DNA from: Eremothecium cymbalariae DBVPG#7215
Taxonomy: Eukaryota > Ascomycota > Saccharomycetes > Saccharomycetales > Saccharomycetaceae
Assembly: GCF_000235365.1 (NCBI RefSeq)
Contig: NC_016451.1
Span: 62,001 to 126,000 of the forward strand
DNA: 64,000 bases
Direction: 5' to 3'
The notes under the pieces are model-generated. The model made no database searches. It was not told where the DNA came from and was given only the letters and a program-made list of their open reading frames with translations. Positions 21,461-31,198 of the stretch are shown here, in pieces (the stretch's first letter is position 1; each line of letters opens with the position of its first letter). The position numbers were made by a program, and so were the translations under genes.

Positions 21461-23023
21461 ATGAATTTTAGCAATGAAGACCCGTGGAAGGGGCTTGAAA
21501 CAATAGGATCACCTAATGATGCGTGGGCCAATATGAATAGAGTTTCTGATGATTCATCGGGCCAAATAGCAGTTCCAGGGCGACGGGTTGATGCGGTTTC
21601 ATCCATAACGTTGATTGATTCTTCTCTTTCTGCAGAGGTTAAGGAGACTATACGTAATAATTATCGTGATCGTAATTTATATGAGACAGATAGCAGTGGG
21701 TTAGAGCAGCAAGTTTGGGGTCCGCCCACAGAAGTAGGTAAAGCAATGAATGTGTCGGTACTTGATAAAATCGATGTACCTAGTGGGGCGGGTGAGGGGA
21801 TACTGCAAGAGGCAAGGAGTGAGGAGTTATCTAACTGGATTGATAATCTGAGGAAGACTTACAACCCTTTATCTAGTGATATTGTTGTTGTTGAGGAGAT
21901 TCTGGAGCGCGAGGGGCTGCTTTTTAAGCACACTAATTATTTGGTGAAACATCTGATTGCTCTTCCAAACACTACACCATCTTCGAATCGTACAGTAATT
22001 CGAAGGTACTCTGACTTCAATTGGTTACAAGAGGTTTTATTGAAAAAATATCCATTTAGAATGATTCCTGAGTTGCCTCCTAAGAAGATTGGGGCTCAGA
22101 ATGCGGACCCTATATTTCTAGTGAGGAGAAGGAAAGGATTGAGTCGGTTTATTAATCTCGTTATGAAACATCCAGTCTTGAGTTTTGACGATTTGGTATT
22201 GACCTTTTTGACGGTGCCCACGGATTTGGGCAGTTGGAGGAAGCAGGCGAACTACGACACCACCGAAGAGTTTACTGATCAAAAGATCGACAAAGCGTTC
22301 ATAAATATGTGGCAAAAGGAATTAGGTAATCAGTGGAATGAAGCTGATGTGAAGATTGATGCATTGCTGGAGTCATGGATAAAGATATCAGTTTTGGTTG
22401 ATCGGTACGAAAGAAGAATGAAACAAATTTCCGACGAACGCAGATTATTGGGATCTGTAATGGAAGAGTTCGCTGCCAGCACTGATGCATTATATCCCTT
22501 GGATGAAAGCAGTATCCAGGGCGTCAATTCGCATATCAAGATAATCTCAAACCATTTGAATCAGTTGGCGGATATTTCAAAGAAAGAGTTGAATGAAGTT
22601 GATGAGCGGTTATCTGTCAAGTTTAAGACGTTCATCGATATAATCATCTCCTTAAGGGGCGTGTTTGAACGCTATAAGATAATGGCAGGCAATAATATCC
22701 CCCAACTACAAAGAAAATTAGAAATTAATATGGAGAAGTTACAAACCTTGAGTAACAAGCCAGATGTAAAGGGCGCTGAATATGAAAGGATTAAGCAGAT
22801 AGTTCAAAGAGATAAAAGAACCATTGCAGAACAGGTGAATAGGTCGTGGCTAATCAGAAAAGGTATTTTAGAAGAGTTTACTATCTTTCAAGAAACACAA
22901 TTTTTTGTGACACATATATTTCAAGAGTGGGCTAGGATGCACGTTGGGTTTAGTAATGAGAATTCTGAATGCTGGGAGAAGTTGTACACGAATTTAGAAG
23001 ATATGCCACTGAGTAGGAACTGA
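21461..23023 (+). CDS. MVP1: Sorting nexin MVP1
   Basis: Mvp1 is a PX-BAR sorting nexin that acts in endosomal retrograde transport and vacuolar protein sorting. The 520-residue product (S. cerevisiae 511) has a divergent acidic N-terminus, a PX domain near residues 150-265 including [33 protein letters not shown] and ELPPKK, and a C-terminal helical BAR-like region ending [20 protein letters not shown]. The open frame extends to 21434, but only from GTG; the ATG at 21461 ([11 protein letters not shown]) is the likely start. It is convergent with RCL1. Confidence 0.97.
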   Translation: MNFSNEDPWKGLETIGSPNDAWANMNRVSDDSSGQIAVPGRRVDAVSSITLIDSSLSAEVKETIRNNYRDRNLYETDSSGLEQQVWGPPTEVGKAMNVSVLDKIDVPSGAGEGILQEARSEELSNWIDNLRKTYNPLSSDIVVVEEILEREGLLFKHTNYLVKHLIALPNTTPSSNRTVIRRYSDFNWLQEVLLKKYPFRMIPELPPKKIGAQNADPIFLVRRRKGLSRFINLVMKHPVLSFDDLVLTFLTVPTDLGSWRKQANYDTTEEFTDQKIDKAFINMWQKELGNQWNEADVKIDALLESWIKISVLVDRYERRMKQISDERRLLGSVMEEFAASTDALYPLDESSIQGVNSHIKIISNHLNQLADISKKELNEVDERLSVKFKTFIDIIISLRGVFERYKIMAGNNIPQLQRKLEINMEKLQTLSNKPDVKGAEYERIKQIVQRDKRTIAEQVNRSWLIRKGILEEFTIFQETQFFVTHIFQEWARMHVGFSNENSECWEKLYTNLEDMPLSRN

Positions 23024-23224
23024 CAATACTTTTTACATCTTTTTAAAAATCTCACTATTATTCTTATCTGTTTACATGTTTCTTATTTTCTCTCTTATTC
23101 GGTTTTTATAATTTACCAAGTACAACTCTGTGCATTATTATATATATATAAATAAATATATAAATATGTGCTCATATATTTATGTATATATATTTGTGTG
23201 TGTGTGTGTGTGTGTGCTCGTGGC

Positions 23225-24316
23225 CTAGGCGATTTTCTTACTAGTGTTTGTGAAACCTATACCCTTTATGGTAACGATCATATCGTCGCTATCTACCTCG
23301 TCAACAGATTTGAGGTGAGCTTCTGTACCAAATATCTGTTTAATATCCCTCATAAGCCTTATGAATCTTTCATCAATTTGATCTTTTGATATTCTGAGTC
23401 TACCAATATCTTCCTTCCCAATAACCATGTATACGAGTGCCAATGGTAACTGATTTCTATCCACAACGCCACACTTACTTATCTCTTCGAGTAACTCATA
23501 TGCAACTTTCGTCCCAATATCTTCAGGAACGTCACCACCATCGCCAATCGCTTCCGCAGAATATCTCCAACCTTTCTTAGTCTCACCAACCAAAGTTAAA
23601 CCCCAACCTGGACTTTTACCAGAATTTTCACCCCTCCACACATCTGCAGTTATATTTACCTCACATGGCACTTTCTTCAATACACTTTTTGCAGCATCTA
23701 TCATCCGGTTCACCATCGAAGGACTGACCCTAGTCGAATATGCAACCCCGGTAATTGCCGATATGACAGGCTTTTCTAATGCATGCATCGTAATCGGCTG
23801 CGCTATCAATGAATCTACAACTAAATGTACTTCGCCTCCTCCTATGGGAGGTGATCCTCTCTTCAGTGTGTGTAGCGCACACTCCCTGACACCAAACTTC
23901 TCCATCACTGGCATAAGCCCCCATTTAATAGTCTCGACACCAGCATCACCATGAGACGACGTCATACCACGAAATACTATAGAAAACTTCTTCTTGGAAA
24001 ATGGAGCAAGGTACAACAATGGTTCCACAAAGTACCCAACAGGCTTACTATTCGGGCAGTTATGCGTATAAGACCCGCCAACAATAATACCTGGTTTGTA
24101 AATAACCGTCGTACCTGTATATGATATCTCGACCACACTCCCATTAGTGACTCCATCAATCAATCGTAAAAATGAAACTTCATAATCCTTTAAACCTGGA
24201 TTCAAATCATCTGAGCGGATTTTCTCAATCTTGATGGCCTTACCAGACAATGTAGCCATCACTATTCGATGCCTAAAATTTAACGCTCCTTGAAACGTCA
24301 CTAGTTTAGTCGACAT
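23225..24316 (-). CDS. RCL1: RNA 3'-terminal phosphate cyclase-like protein RCL1
   Basis: Rcl1 is an essential nucleolar SSU processome factor that works with the GTPase Bms1 in 18S rRNA maturation at site A2. The 363-residue product (S. cerevisiae 367) matches along its whole length: TFQGALNFRHRIVMATLSG, LNPGLKDYEVSFLRL, PGIIVGG, KKKFSIVFRG, the cyclase-like TLKRGSPPIGGGEVHL and the C-terminal IKGIGFTNTSKKIA. The upstream extension to 24343 begins with TTG, so the ATG at 24316 (MSTKLVTFQG) is chosen. A PAC/RRPE pair lies about 125 bp upstream. Confidence 0.98.
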   Translation of the reverse strand: MSTKLVTFQGALNFRHRIVMATLSGKAIKIEKIRSDDLNPGLKDYEVSFLRLIDGVTNGSVVEISYTGTTVIYKPGIIVGGSYTHNCPNSKPVGYFVEPLLYLAPFSKKKFSIVFRGMTSSHGDAGVETIKWGLMPVMEKFGVRECALHTLKRGSPPIGGGEVHLVVDSLIAQPITMHALEKPVISAITGVAYSTRVSPSMVNRMIDAAKSVLKKVPCEVNITADVWRGENSGKSPGWGLTLVGETKKGWRYSAEAIGDGGDVPEDIGTKVAYELLEEISKCGVVDRNQLPLALVYMVIGKEDIGRLRISKDQIDERFIRLMRDIKQIFGTEAHLKSVDEVDSDDMIVTIKGIGFTNTSKKIA

Positions 24317-24678
24317 TATAACCTGATATCCAAAAGCCTCCAAAACACCTTCTTAGAGTCTATAGACCAAAGCTATCCCGTCTATACAATGGTTGAGATG
24401 CTCATCTCTTGGCTCCAATTTTTCAATAGAAAGGTCCTGGCGATGAGTGAAAATTTTGTTAGCGGGTCTCAAATCATGTTACCCGGCTTTCCTTTGAAGC
24501 CTTTTTGAAAATTAGTAAAATAAGGCTTTCCGTGGAATTTAAAGAAAAGAGCAGTAAATTGGTGTCGAATAAACAAGCAAACCAAGTGGCAAATTAGGGT
24601 CAAGGGGCGTATATAGAGTATTATAGTGCTCGTGAAGGTATACTTTGGTGTTATTCATAGATATAATTGTAGGTTGTA
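24317..24678. other. RCL1-TAF4 divergent promoter region
   Basis: This 362-base region serves two divergent genes. It contains the PAC and RRPE elements annotated separately and a small inverted repeat GAGATG-CT-CATCTC at 24395-24408, one arm of which reads as a second PAC core. No gene is present. Confidence 0.6.
24440..24457 (+). promoter_or_regulatory. PAC and RRPE ribosome-biogenesis elements upstream of RCL1
   Basis: GCGATGAG (24440-24447) matches the PAC core bound by Dot6/Tod6, and TGAAAATTTT (24448-24457) matches the RRPE core bound by Stb3; they abut. This pair is the known signature of yeast ribosome-biogenesis promoters, which fits RCL1. They could also affect TAF4 on the other side. 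Confidence 0.8.
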
Positions 24679-25866
24679 ATGGGGAACTCACCAAAGGGAG
24701 CCCGTGGTGATGAAAATGGGCATAGTAACAAAAAGGCTAAATCTGAGGAAGGTTCTGCTACACCTTTCAAGTTTGGTAATGAGGCTGATGACGTAGATCC
24801 AACTGGTTCAGATTTTTCTAACGAGCTACCTACGCCGTTTGATAACTTTGTTAGCCAGGAGGAAGATGACAGTACTGGACACAGCAATAATGGGGTAGAG
24901 CTTCCAGAGACCAGCTTGCCGAGCACGACTTTGGCTTTACCTACAGCATCTGGGGCAGGTTCAAGTAATAGTAATGGTAGTGGTAATGGTAACAACACCA
25001 ATAGCAATGTGAAGAAATCTCCGCAAAAGGTACAGAAGGCAGTTTTGAATAGCAAGGTGAATGTTACAGCGGCGAGGAAACAAGGGCAAAGTACAACTGC
25101 TCCAAAACGCCAGAGCGATCCTGACAAACTAAGTGATGCGCTCTTATCTGCTGGTGTGGATGTTAGGGAGGAGGAAGCACTATTAAACTCTACAGTTACG
25201 ACCATGAAGTCTAACTCCCAAGTCTCCAATAATCAGCTGCCACCGCATCCTCCATTTCTGCACCCCGCCCACATTGCTAGTATGATGAAGAAGGTAGCAG
25301 CAGACCAGAGCTTTAACCAAGATTTTTCGAAAAACTCGGATTTGCTGAGTCTAATGTCCACTGCATGTGAGCTGTATATTAGGGACATCGTCACAAATTC
25401 CATAGTCATATCGCGCCATCGGCGTAAAGCGGTGAAGTTAAATTCTGGAAGGAGAAGCGAGATGACACGAATACTAAGAGACCTGGCCTTAAAACAACGA
25501 GAACAAGAGGAACGTAGAGTTAAACGGAGAATAGCATTAGGCTTAGAAAAGGAAACTGTCGACGCAAAGCTGGACAGCGGGGAAACACTCCATCGGGCTT
25601 CTAATGCAACCGCAAATATGATGATTGCAGGAGGTAAGAAAAAATATAGTTGGCTCACATCAAGCTCTAAATCAAATGCAGTAGATCTGAAAAATACAGG
25701 CAAAGTATCTTCCGCCGTTGCTGCAAGAGGCGATTTGGGGATCAAATATAGAGAGGCAAGAGAAGAACCTGGCATCGTAATGAGGGATCTACTAAATGCA
25801 TTAGAGAACAGGAGAGTTGGGGTGAATAACACCATTGCTAAAGGCTATGCTAGGATAAGAGACTAA
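24679..25866 (+). CDS. TAF4: TFIID subunit TAF4
   Basis: Taf4 is an essential TFIID subunit that forms a histone-fold pair with Taf12. The 395-residue product (S. cerevisiae 388) has a disordered Ser/Asn-rich N-terminus, then the conserved KLSDALLSAGVDVREEEALL near residue 150 and the H2A-like histone fold (SLMSTACELYIRDIVTNSIV, then ISRHRRKAVKLNSGRRSE) near residues 220-270. The conserved C-terminal block EAREEPGIVMRDLLNALENR is present, and the protein ends GYARIRD. It is divergent from RCL1. Confidence 0.98.
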   Translation: MGNSPKGARGDENGHSNKKAKSEEGSATPFKFGNEADDVDPTGSDFSNELPTPFDNFVSQEEDDSTGHSNNGVELPETSLPSTTLALPTASGAGSSNSNGSGNGNNTNSNVKKSPQKVQKAVLNSKVNVTAARKQGQSTTAPKRQSDPDKLSDALLSAGVDVREEEALLNSTVTTMKSNSQVSNNQLPPHPPFLHPAHIASMMKKVAADQSFNQDFSKNSDLLSLMSTACELYIRDIVTNSIVISRHRRKAVKLNSGRRSEMTRILRDLALKQREQEERRVKRRIALGLEKETVDAKLDSGETLHRASNATANMMIAGGKKKYSWLTSSSKSNAVDLKNTGKVSSAVAARGDLGIKYREAREEPGIVMRDLLNALENRRVGVNNTIAKGYARIRD

Positions 25867-26032
25867 CTTTCACAAATGGTACAGAAAAGAAAGACATTAA
25901 AGGGATATTAACATATATATGTATATATATAGTCAGAAAATGATGTGTTATTCTTCCTATGGTAGAGTCAGCCGTATATAACTCATCGCGTATCTGCAGG
26001 CGGGTCTGCGCTACCAGATTTAAAAATAAAAA

Positions 26033-26106
26033 TGATTTCGCCCAGGATCGAACTGGGGACGTTCTGCGTGTTAAGCAGATGCCATAACCGACTAGACCAC
26101 GAAACC
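26033..26106 (-). tRNA. tRNA-Val (anticodon AAC)
   Basis: The 74-base gene on the minus strand folds as a full cloverleaf: acceptor GGTTTCG, anticodon stem TCTGC/GCAGA around loop TTAACAC (anticodon AAC), and T arm with GTTCGATCC. No intron and no encoded CCA. On the minus strand the 3' end runs into T-rich sequence (the plus strand at 26021-26032 is A-rich), as for a Pol III terminator. The sequence closely resembles S. cerevisiae tRNA-Val(AAC). Confidence 0.98.
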
Positions 26107-27132
26107 GAATAACCGTGAACTCTTATCTCATTTTTTGACCTATCACACATTCAGAGTCACGCGACCGCTTTAATTTCAGGAACCAAATAAGGATTTTCCT
26201 CCTTCTTTCCCGTCAAATCTTTTCCAAGGCCATCACGTGACTACTCAACTAAACCCTCCCTCACATATCAGCCATATCAGCCATATCAGGATGCCTGTCG
26301 ATGCTCCTTAGTGAATCTGTATAGATAGAGATTAGATGGCATTTTTTCCACGGTACTCAACAGCCTCCTGATGAACTAAGTTCTATTTTTTACTCTGAAA
26401 TTCCAATTTCGCGGCTAAAAACGTGTCGTTTCTCAAAAACTCCTTGTAAACCCTGTTTTAGATATCTAACGTATCAACTTTAGGATCATTGATTCGGATG
26501 AATATTAACATTCCTTATGATCTTCTTAACCTTACACGTGCCCTCACTCTTCTTAGATACAGCTTCAAAAGATATACCTCACTATTAATAATTCCCTTCC
26601 TCCCTCCCCCCTCTCTGCCGCATGGTTACTAACACTATACAAAAGAAAACCTTCGCAGCTTCACACACACCTTGAAGATGCTGCGTTTAAGCGACATCAA
26701 AACCACTGGTACATCGCTCTATGTCATATAAAGCGCTCTTGGGCCATCAGGAGACTTTCTGACATGCTACCAGAAGGGGATCTAACTACTCCACATTCTA
26801 CAGATGTCAATCTTGGTCAATCCAAATCCCCCACAGAACGATACACCACCTGCAGAAAGCATCGTTGCAATCAGAAGCAACCCACTAGACGTTTCCACGG
26901 GATACCAGGGCCACAGTACAGTGGCCCTGGACAGTTGCATCATTCGAGATTGATCTTCGGCATAAATTCAAGTATCACGAACAACGTTGAGCGACACGTT
27001 TGGAAGCTGAATCACAAGGCTATAAATATTAAGTAAAAAAAGACAACAAACTGCACAGATGGTTGATGTAAACAACAAACAACATTTAAGCGTAAGGAAA
27101 ACGAACTACGGATAGTTTCATTAATAGTTAAG
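26107..27132. other. tRNA-Val to HTZ1 intergenic region
   Basis: About 1 kb holds a CACGTG site near 26233, three 9-base ATATCAGCC-type repeats at 26265-26290, a lone TACTAAC at 26627-26633 and the HTZ1 promoter. Frames at 26764-27036 and 26804-26953 are protein-like in places but overlap and match nothing I recognise, so no gene is called. Confidence 0.5.
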
Positions 27133-27534
27133 ATGTCAGGAAAAGTTCATGGTGGTAAAGGTAAATCGGGTGCTAAAGATGGTGGGTCATTAGGGTCTCA
27201 ATCGCATTCAGCAAGGGCAGGATTGCAGTTTCCTGTTGGTAGGATTAAACGTTATTTGAAGAGGAATGCTGCAGGGAAGACTCGTGTTGGGTCGAAGGCC
27301 GCTATCTATTTGACTGCAGTGCTTGAATATTTGACGGCGGAGGTGTTAGAATTAGCTGGTAATGCAGCTAAGGATTTGAAGGTGAAAAGAATCACTCCCA
27401 GACATTTACAATTGGCGATTAGAGGTGATGATGAGTTAGATTCTTTAATCAGGGCCACAATTGCTTCTGGAGGTGTGTTACCGCATATAAACAAGGCATT
27501 GTTGTTGAAGGTGGAGAAGAAGAGCCATAAGTAA
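27133..27534 (+). CDS. HTZ1: Histone variant H2A.Z (HTZ1)
   Basis: Htz1 replaces H2A in nucleosomes flanking promoters and near heterochromatin borders; SWR1 deposits it. The 133-residue product has a lysine-rich N-tail, the H2A core [17 protein letters not shown] and the acidic-patch region. Replication-dependent H2A would carry a C-terminal SQE-type motif, but this protein ends KVEKKSHK, and the H2A.Z features [18 protein letters not shown] and [16 protein letters not shown] are present. It keeps its YOL012C neighbourhood, upstream of HRD1. It is convergent with the OPA3-like gene. Confidence 0.98.
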   Translation: MSGKVHGGKGKSGAKDGGSLGSQSHSARAGLQFPVGRIKRYLKRNAAGKTRVGSKAAIYLTAVLEYLTAEVLELAGNAAKDLKVKRITPRHLQLAIRGDDELDSLIRATIASGGVLPHINKALLLKVEKKSHK

Positions 27535-28270
27535 GGATAAGGATAGCCAAGCCAACCCATTAAAAAATAAAAAATAAAAGAAAACAACCTCCCCTTCTTC
27601 CCTCCCTCTCCTCCCAAAAAGGAAAACTTTCGCAGGACGGTGTTCCATATGCTGACATTTGTTTATTTTTGTTTCAAGAATTCGAATTCTTAGCCCGTTT
27701 CTGTTCCTATTAGCGTCTACAGATGTCTATGTGTTTGGAGACTTGTGCAGTTATTTGCCTTATTTTTTTATTTTGGTCTCTCTATTATTTGTGTGTCTTG
27801 TTCATGCCTGGACCTCTCTTTCTACCTGGTCTATTTCTTTTCGCCAAGTTTTGTTTTGTACTATATTACCCCCCCCCCTCCCCCCCCCCAATTCCTCTTT
27901 TCCGACAACCTCTATCCTCCAATCTCGTTATCATCGACTTCAACGTCCAGTTACCTGTGTACTTTGTGTGTGTGCTCATAACCTATATGTAAATTGTATT
28001 AATTGCTACTAAGAAAGTGCTAAAAACAACTAATTTTCATATATATGATGAATGTTTAATAACAATGCGATTGACTTCAGGTCAGCAATGGTATTTACAA
28101 GGAAATTTTTTGGAAACATCTGAGCCCCTTCAATTCACTTTTTCTCAACAATAATAGTATAGATGCTTGACCATATTACTATTATTATGTTCATCATTAA
28201 CTTTTTTTGCCTAGTCCGTCTTGTCTTGCGCGATAACATTGTTAATCGTTAACACAACAATCAGATAAGA
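27535..28270. other. HTZ1 to OPA3-like convergent 3' region
   Basis: A pyrimidine-rich region includes two adjacent poly-C tracts near 27869-27890. Overlapping frames at 27659-28012 are low-complexity products of this bias. No gene is supported. Confidence 0.55.
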
Positions 28271-28723
28271 TCACGACGCAGTCTTTCCAACTAATTGTTT
28301 CCCAGGAACCTCAACATTCTTGTTCTCACCACCCAGAAGTTTACGAAGTTCTTCGATCTCGCTTTGCAACACTTCTATATCTTGTTCCACCTGCTCCCGA
28401 CGAGACAGCTCTTTGTTGCGCTGCCGCAGCGTTTCCCATGCAACAACGCTCCCTGTAACGCCAAAAACAAAGAGTTCGCTAATAAGCGTGGCACCATTCT
28501 CGACAGCTCGTTCGTCGTTCAACGGCCGGATCTTCTTTGAGGAATTATTATACGTTAACCGATTCCTAAGGGCCACATCCATCCGATGCATTTTCTGTGC
28601 AAGTTTAATACACAAATTCTTAAATGCGGCATGTTGCTTTGCTTGCAGTCTCAGTACATTAGCGACAGGTCTTGTGACTTGTCGTATTAGTAAAGTACCC
28701 AATTTAATGGCAATACCACTCAT
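28271..28723 (-). CDS. OPA3-like mitochondrial protein
   Basis: The 150-residue product matches the OPA3 family: it starts MSGIAIKLGTLLIRQVTRPVAN, like the human OPA3 LGIRQVSKPLAN block, continues FKNLCIKLAQKMHRMD and RPLNDERAVENGATLISE, then has a hydrophobic segment (LFVFGVTGSVVAWE) and a coiled-coil tail (EQDIEVLQSEIEELRKLLGG). Human OPA3 is a mitochondrial membrane protein affected in optic atrophy and 3-methylglutaconic aciduria. Its molecular role is unclear. The ATG at 28723 is used because the codon before it is TTG. I do not recall a named S. cerevisiae orthologue at this place. It is divergent from HRD1. Confidence 0.88.
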   Translation of the reverse strand: MSGIAIKLGTLLIRQVTRPVANVLRLQAKQHAAFKNLCIKLAQKMHRMDVALRNRLTYNNSSKKIRPLNDERAVENGATLISELFVFGVTGSVVAWETLRQRNKELSRREQVEQDIEVLQSEIEELRKLLGGENKNVEVPGKQLVGKTAS

Positions 28724-29027
28724 CAATACCCTTCAATAGTTGCTTATCTTCAATGAATTCCTTATGATCTATTTGTGTAATAAGTTGGAAACGTGTTGGG
28801 AGAGGGATTAGGTGAATTTTGATTTTTTGATATTTTTGTTAAGAAGTTGCAAGAGTTCTCTAATGTAATTAAGAACCCGGAACATCAACAGGTGTTGGGA
28901 GATAAGCTTTAGGACCTTTGGACTCGTTTCTTTCTTTTAGAGTTAGTGAAGGTTAGGATAGGATATAAAAAGGGAGGATATCTGCAGTTAACGGGTGAGA
29001 TTTGATTATAGGAAGTGACAGTGTAAT
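28724..29027. other. OPA3-like / HRD1 divergent promoter
   Basis: Short divergent promoter region; nothing specific recognised. Confidence 0.5.
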
Positions 29028-30280
29028 ATGATGCCGAGAGAGGTCAGTTGGTCTATACGGCTTCAGTTTATTGCAGTTACATATGCGCTTGCGGCATGGT
29101 CACTGTACAATTGTACAAGTACATCGTTATCGTTTCTTCAAGCGATGTATAAAGCTACTTATGGAGTGCATTTGATTATTTGGGGAAATTTTTTGCTGGT
29201 ACACTACTTTATAGGGGGTTGGTTGGTAGTTCGGATGCTTTTTGGGCGATTAACGTTGTTGGAATATGAACATATATTTGAGAGGCTCCATCTTACAGTT
29301 CTGAGTTCGTTGTCTGTGTTGATTACTATGGATCGTAAAAATTCGAAGATTGGAGTTATTGCTATTCCATTTCATGTATTGTGCCAGGTTTTACATTGGG
29401 TTGTTAGGGATAGGATGGAATTTGTGTTCGCGCCACCTATTGGTACTCGTATGGCGATGAAGGATTTATTATTCTCTAGATTTATGTTGAGTATTGTTGT
29501 GCTTGGCGTTGTGGACTTTAAGTTAATGATGTATTTTTACAGGCAGCACCAGGCGGAGCAGGGCTATCTCTATTATCTACTATTCAGCGATAACGGGCAA
29601 AATACATCAGAAGATAGGTTGTCCCTGTCACTTGGTGTTGATTTTGGACTCTTATTTTTGGACTGGTTGCAGGTCGTGCTCTTAAACTGCTTGAAGTTTG
29701 TTGAGTTATTCAAAGCGGGCAGACGTGTACAGGAGCATCAACTATTAGATAATAATGAGCTAGAGAATGATATTGAAGATGATGGAGCGTTTATTTTGGA
29801 AGAAAAGTTCATTTATGAAAAGATTGTAGAAACAGTTCTAGAAATTCTCAAGATATTATTAAACATATTCCTAATAACATCGGGTATACACTCGTTTGTT
29901 GTGTTCTATAATATTTTTATCAAGAGTATTGAAACATGCGAACGTTGTGTACTATTATTCAACTATTGGAAGAATAATAGGAGGCTACATGAAAAATTAT
30001 TGGATGTTACCGCGGGACATTTGGATGGCGTTGATATAACATGCACTATATGCATGGATGATATGTTACCATCGAAGGATGTTAAGGTTAATAACAAGAA
30101 AGCCAAGATGTTACCATGTGGACACATGCTGCATTTTGGTTGTCTAAAGAGTTGGATGCAAAGGGCACAAACATGTCCAATATGTAGGTTTCCTGTGTTT
30201 GGTTCTTCTAATCCCAGAGCTGGTCAAAATGCCAATTCGAACGGTATCGTACCTACACAGAGCGAACAACAACAACAACT

Positions 30281-30344
<64 letters not shown>

Positions 30345-31043
30345 CGGCGTTCTTCTTGGCATTCTGAAAATGAAATCCCACATGATCCAGCACATCCGGT
30401 TAGAAATTCTGAGCAAAGTGGTTTCTCTGCTACTAACAATAACGACGGTGATGATCCAAACAACCAATTAAGACCAGTAAATAACTCAAACCAACAAAAG
30501 AATGAACCCTCCTGGATTTCCTTCCCTACTCAATACCAGGCAAACGGCAAGTTGTATTTCAAATTACAGGAATTTCAAAGTGACAAGGAATGGGAAGCTG
30601 TATTTACGTCACGTCCGAACCCTATCATAAATAAACAGCAGGTACAAATGCAGAGCGATGCTCAGCCGTACTTGGGGCTGCAAGACCACCGCCAGCGGCA
30701 GCAGCTACAACAACAAGAATCACAGGAACACTCTGCAGAACAGGGAAAAGAAGAAAAGCATGAAAAGCAGCAGCAGGTGCAGCAGCAGCAGGTGCAGCAG
30801 CAGCAGGTGCAGCAGCAGCAGGTGCAGCAGCAGCAGGTGCAGCAGCAGCAGGTACAGCAGCAAGGTTTAAGATTCTTTAACTCCTTTAGGAATGGTTTAG
30901 ATACAAGGCATACTATAGACTCTCTCCCCGTAATACCTACCTCTCGACTCGAACAAACAGAGGAGCTGGAACGTTTAAAAAGGAGGATTTCTGAATTGGA
31001 GAATACGGTTGGTGATTTATTGAAACGTATAAAAACTGACTGA
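29028..31043 (+). CDS. HRD1: ERAD ubiquitin ligase HRD1
   Basis: Hrd1 is the multispanning ER-membrane E3 ligase that ubiquitinates misfolded luminal and membrane proteins and forms the retrotranslocation channel with Hrd3. The 671-residue product (S. cerevisiae 551) has a multispanning N-terminal half and the conserved loop LHLTVLSSLSVLITMDRKNS. A RING-H2 domain occupies about residues 339-386 (CTICMDD, then CGHMLHFGCLKSWMQRAQTC and PICRFP). A poly-Gln tract follows the RING and a QQQQV repeat lies near the C-terminus, which explains the extra length. Two ATGs are adjacent at 29028 and 29031. It is convergent with RRN11. Confidence 0.97.
30266..30344 (+). repeat. CAA trinucleotide repeat in HRD1
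   Basis: An almost pure CAA tract encodes about 25 glutamines just after the RING domain of Hrd1. Confidence 0.95.
30768..30863 (+). repeat. 15-bp minisatellite coding QQQQV in HRD1
   Basis: Six near-identical units of four CAG codons plus GTG (the last valine is GTA) encode QQQQV. The repeat uses CAG, while the nearby poly-Gln tract uses CAA, so the two expanded independently. Confidence 0.95.
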
Positions 31044-31198
31044 CCGTGTTTTTCAAGGTCATATAGCATTGTTTTTGTGTTGTTGTTTTTAAAGGATGTA
31101 CACACTTATGTATATATATACATATATTTCTAAAATACATGTATGTATGCAAACGCAATATTTGAAGTCAATATGACAAAATAGAGTCAATGAAGGCT

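Noticed and set aside
27659..28012. Overlapping plus-strand frames downstream of HTZ1
   Set aside because: They are driven by pyrimidine-rich DNA including poly-C. Three shifted frames are open together, which indicates bias rather than coding.
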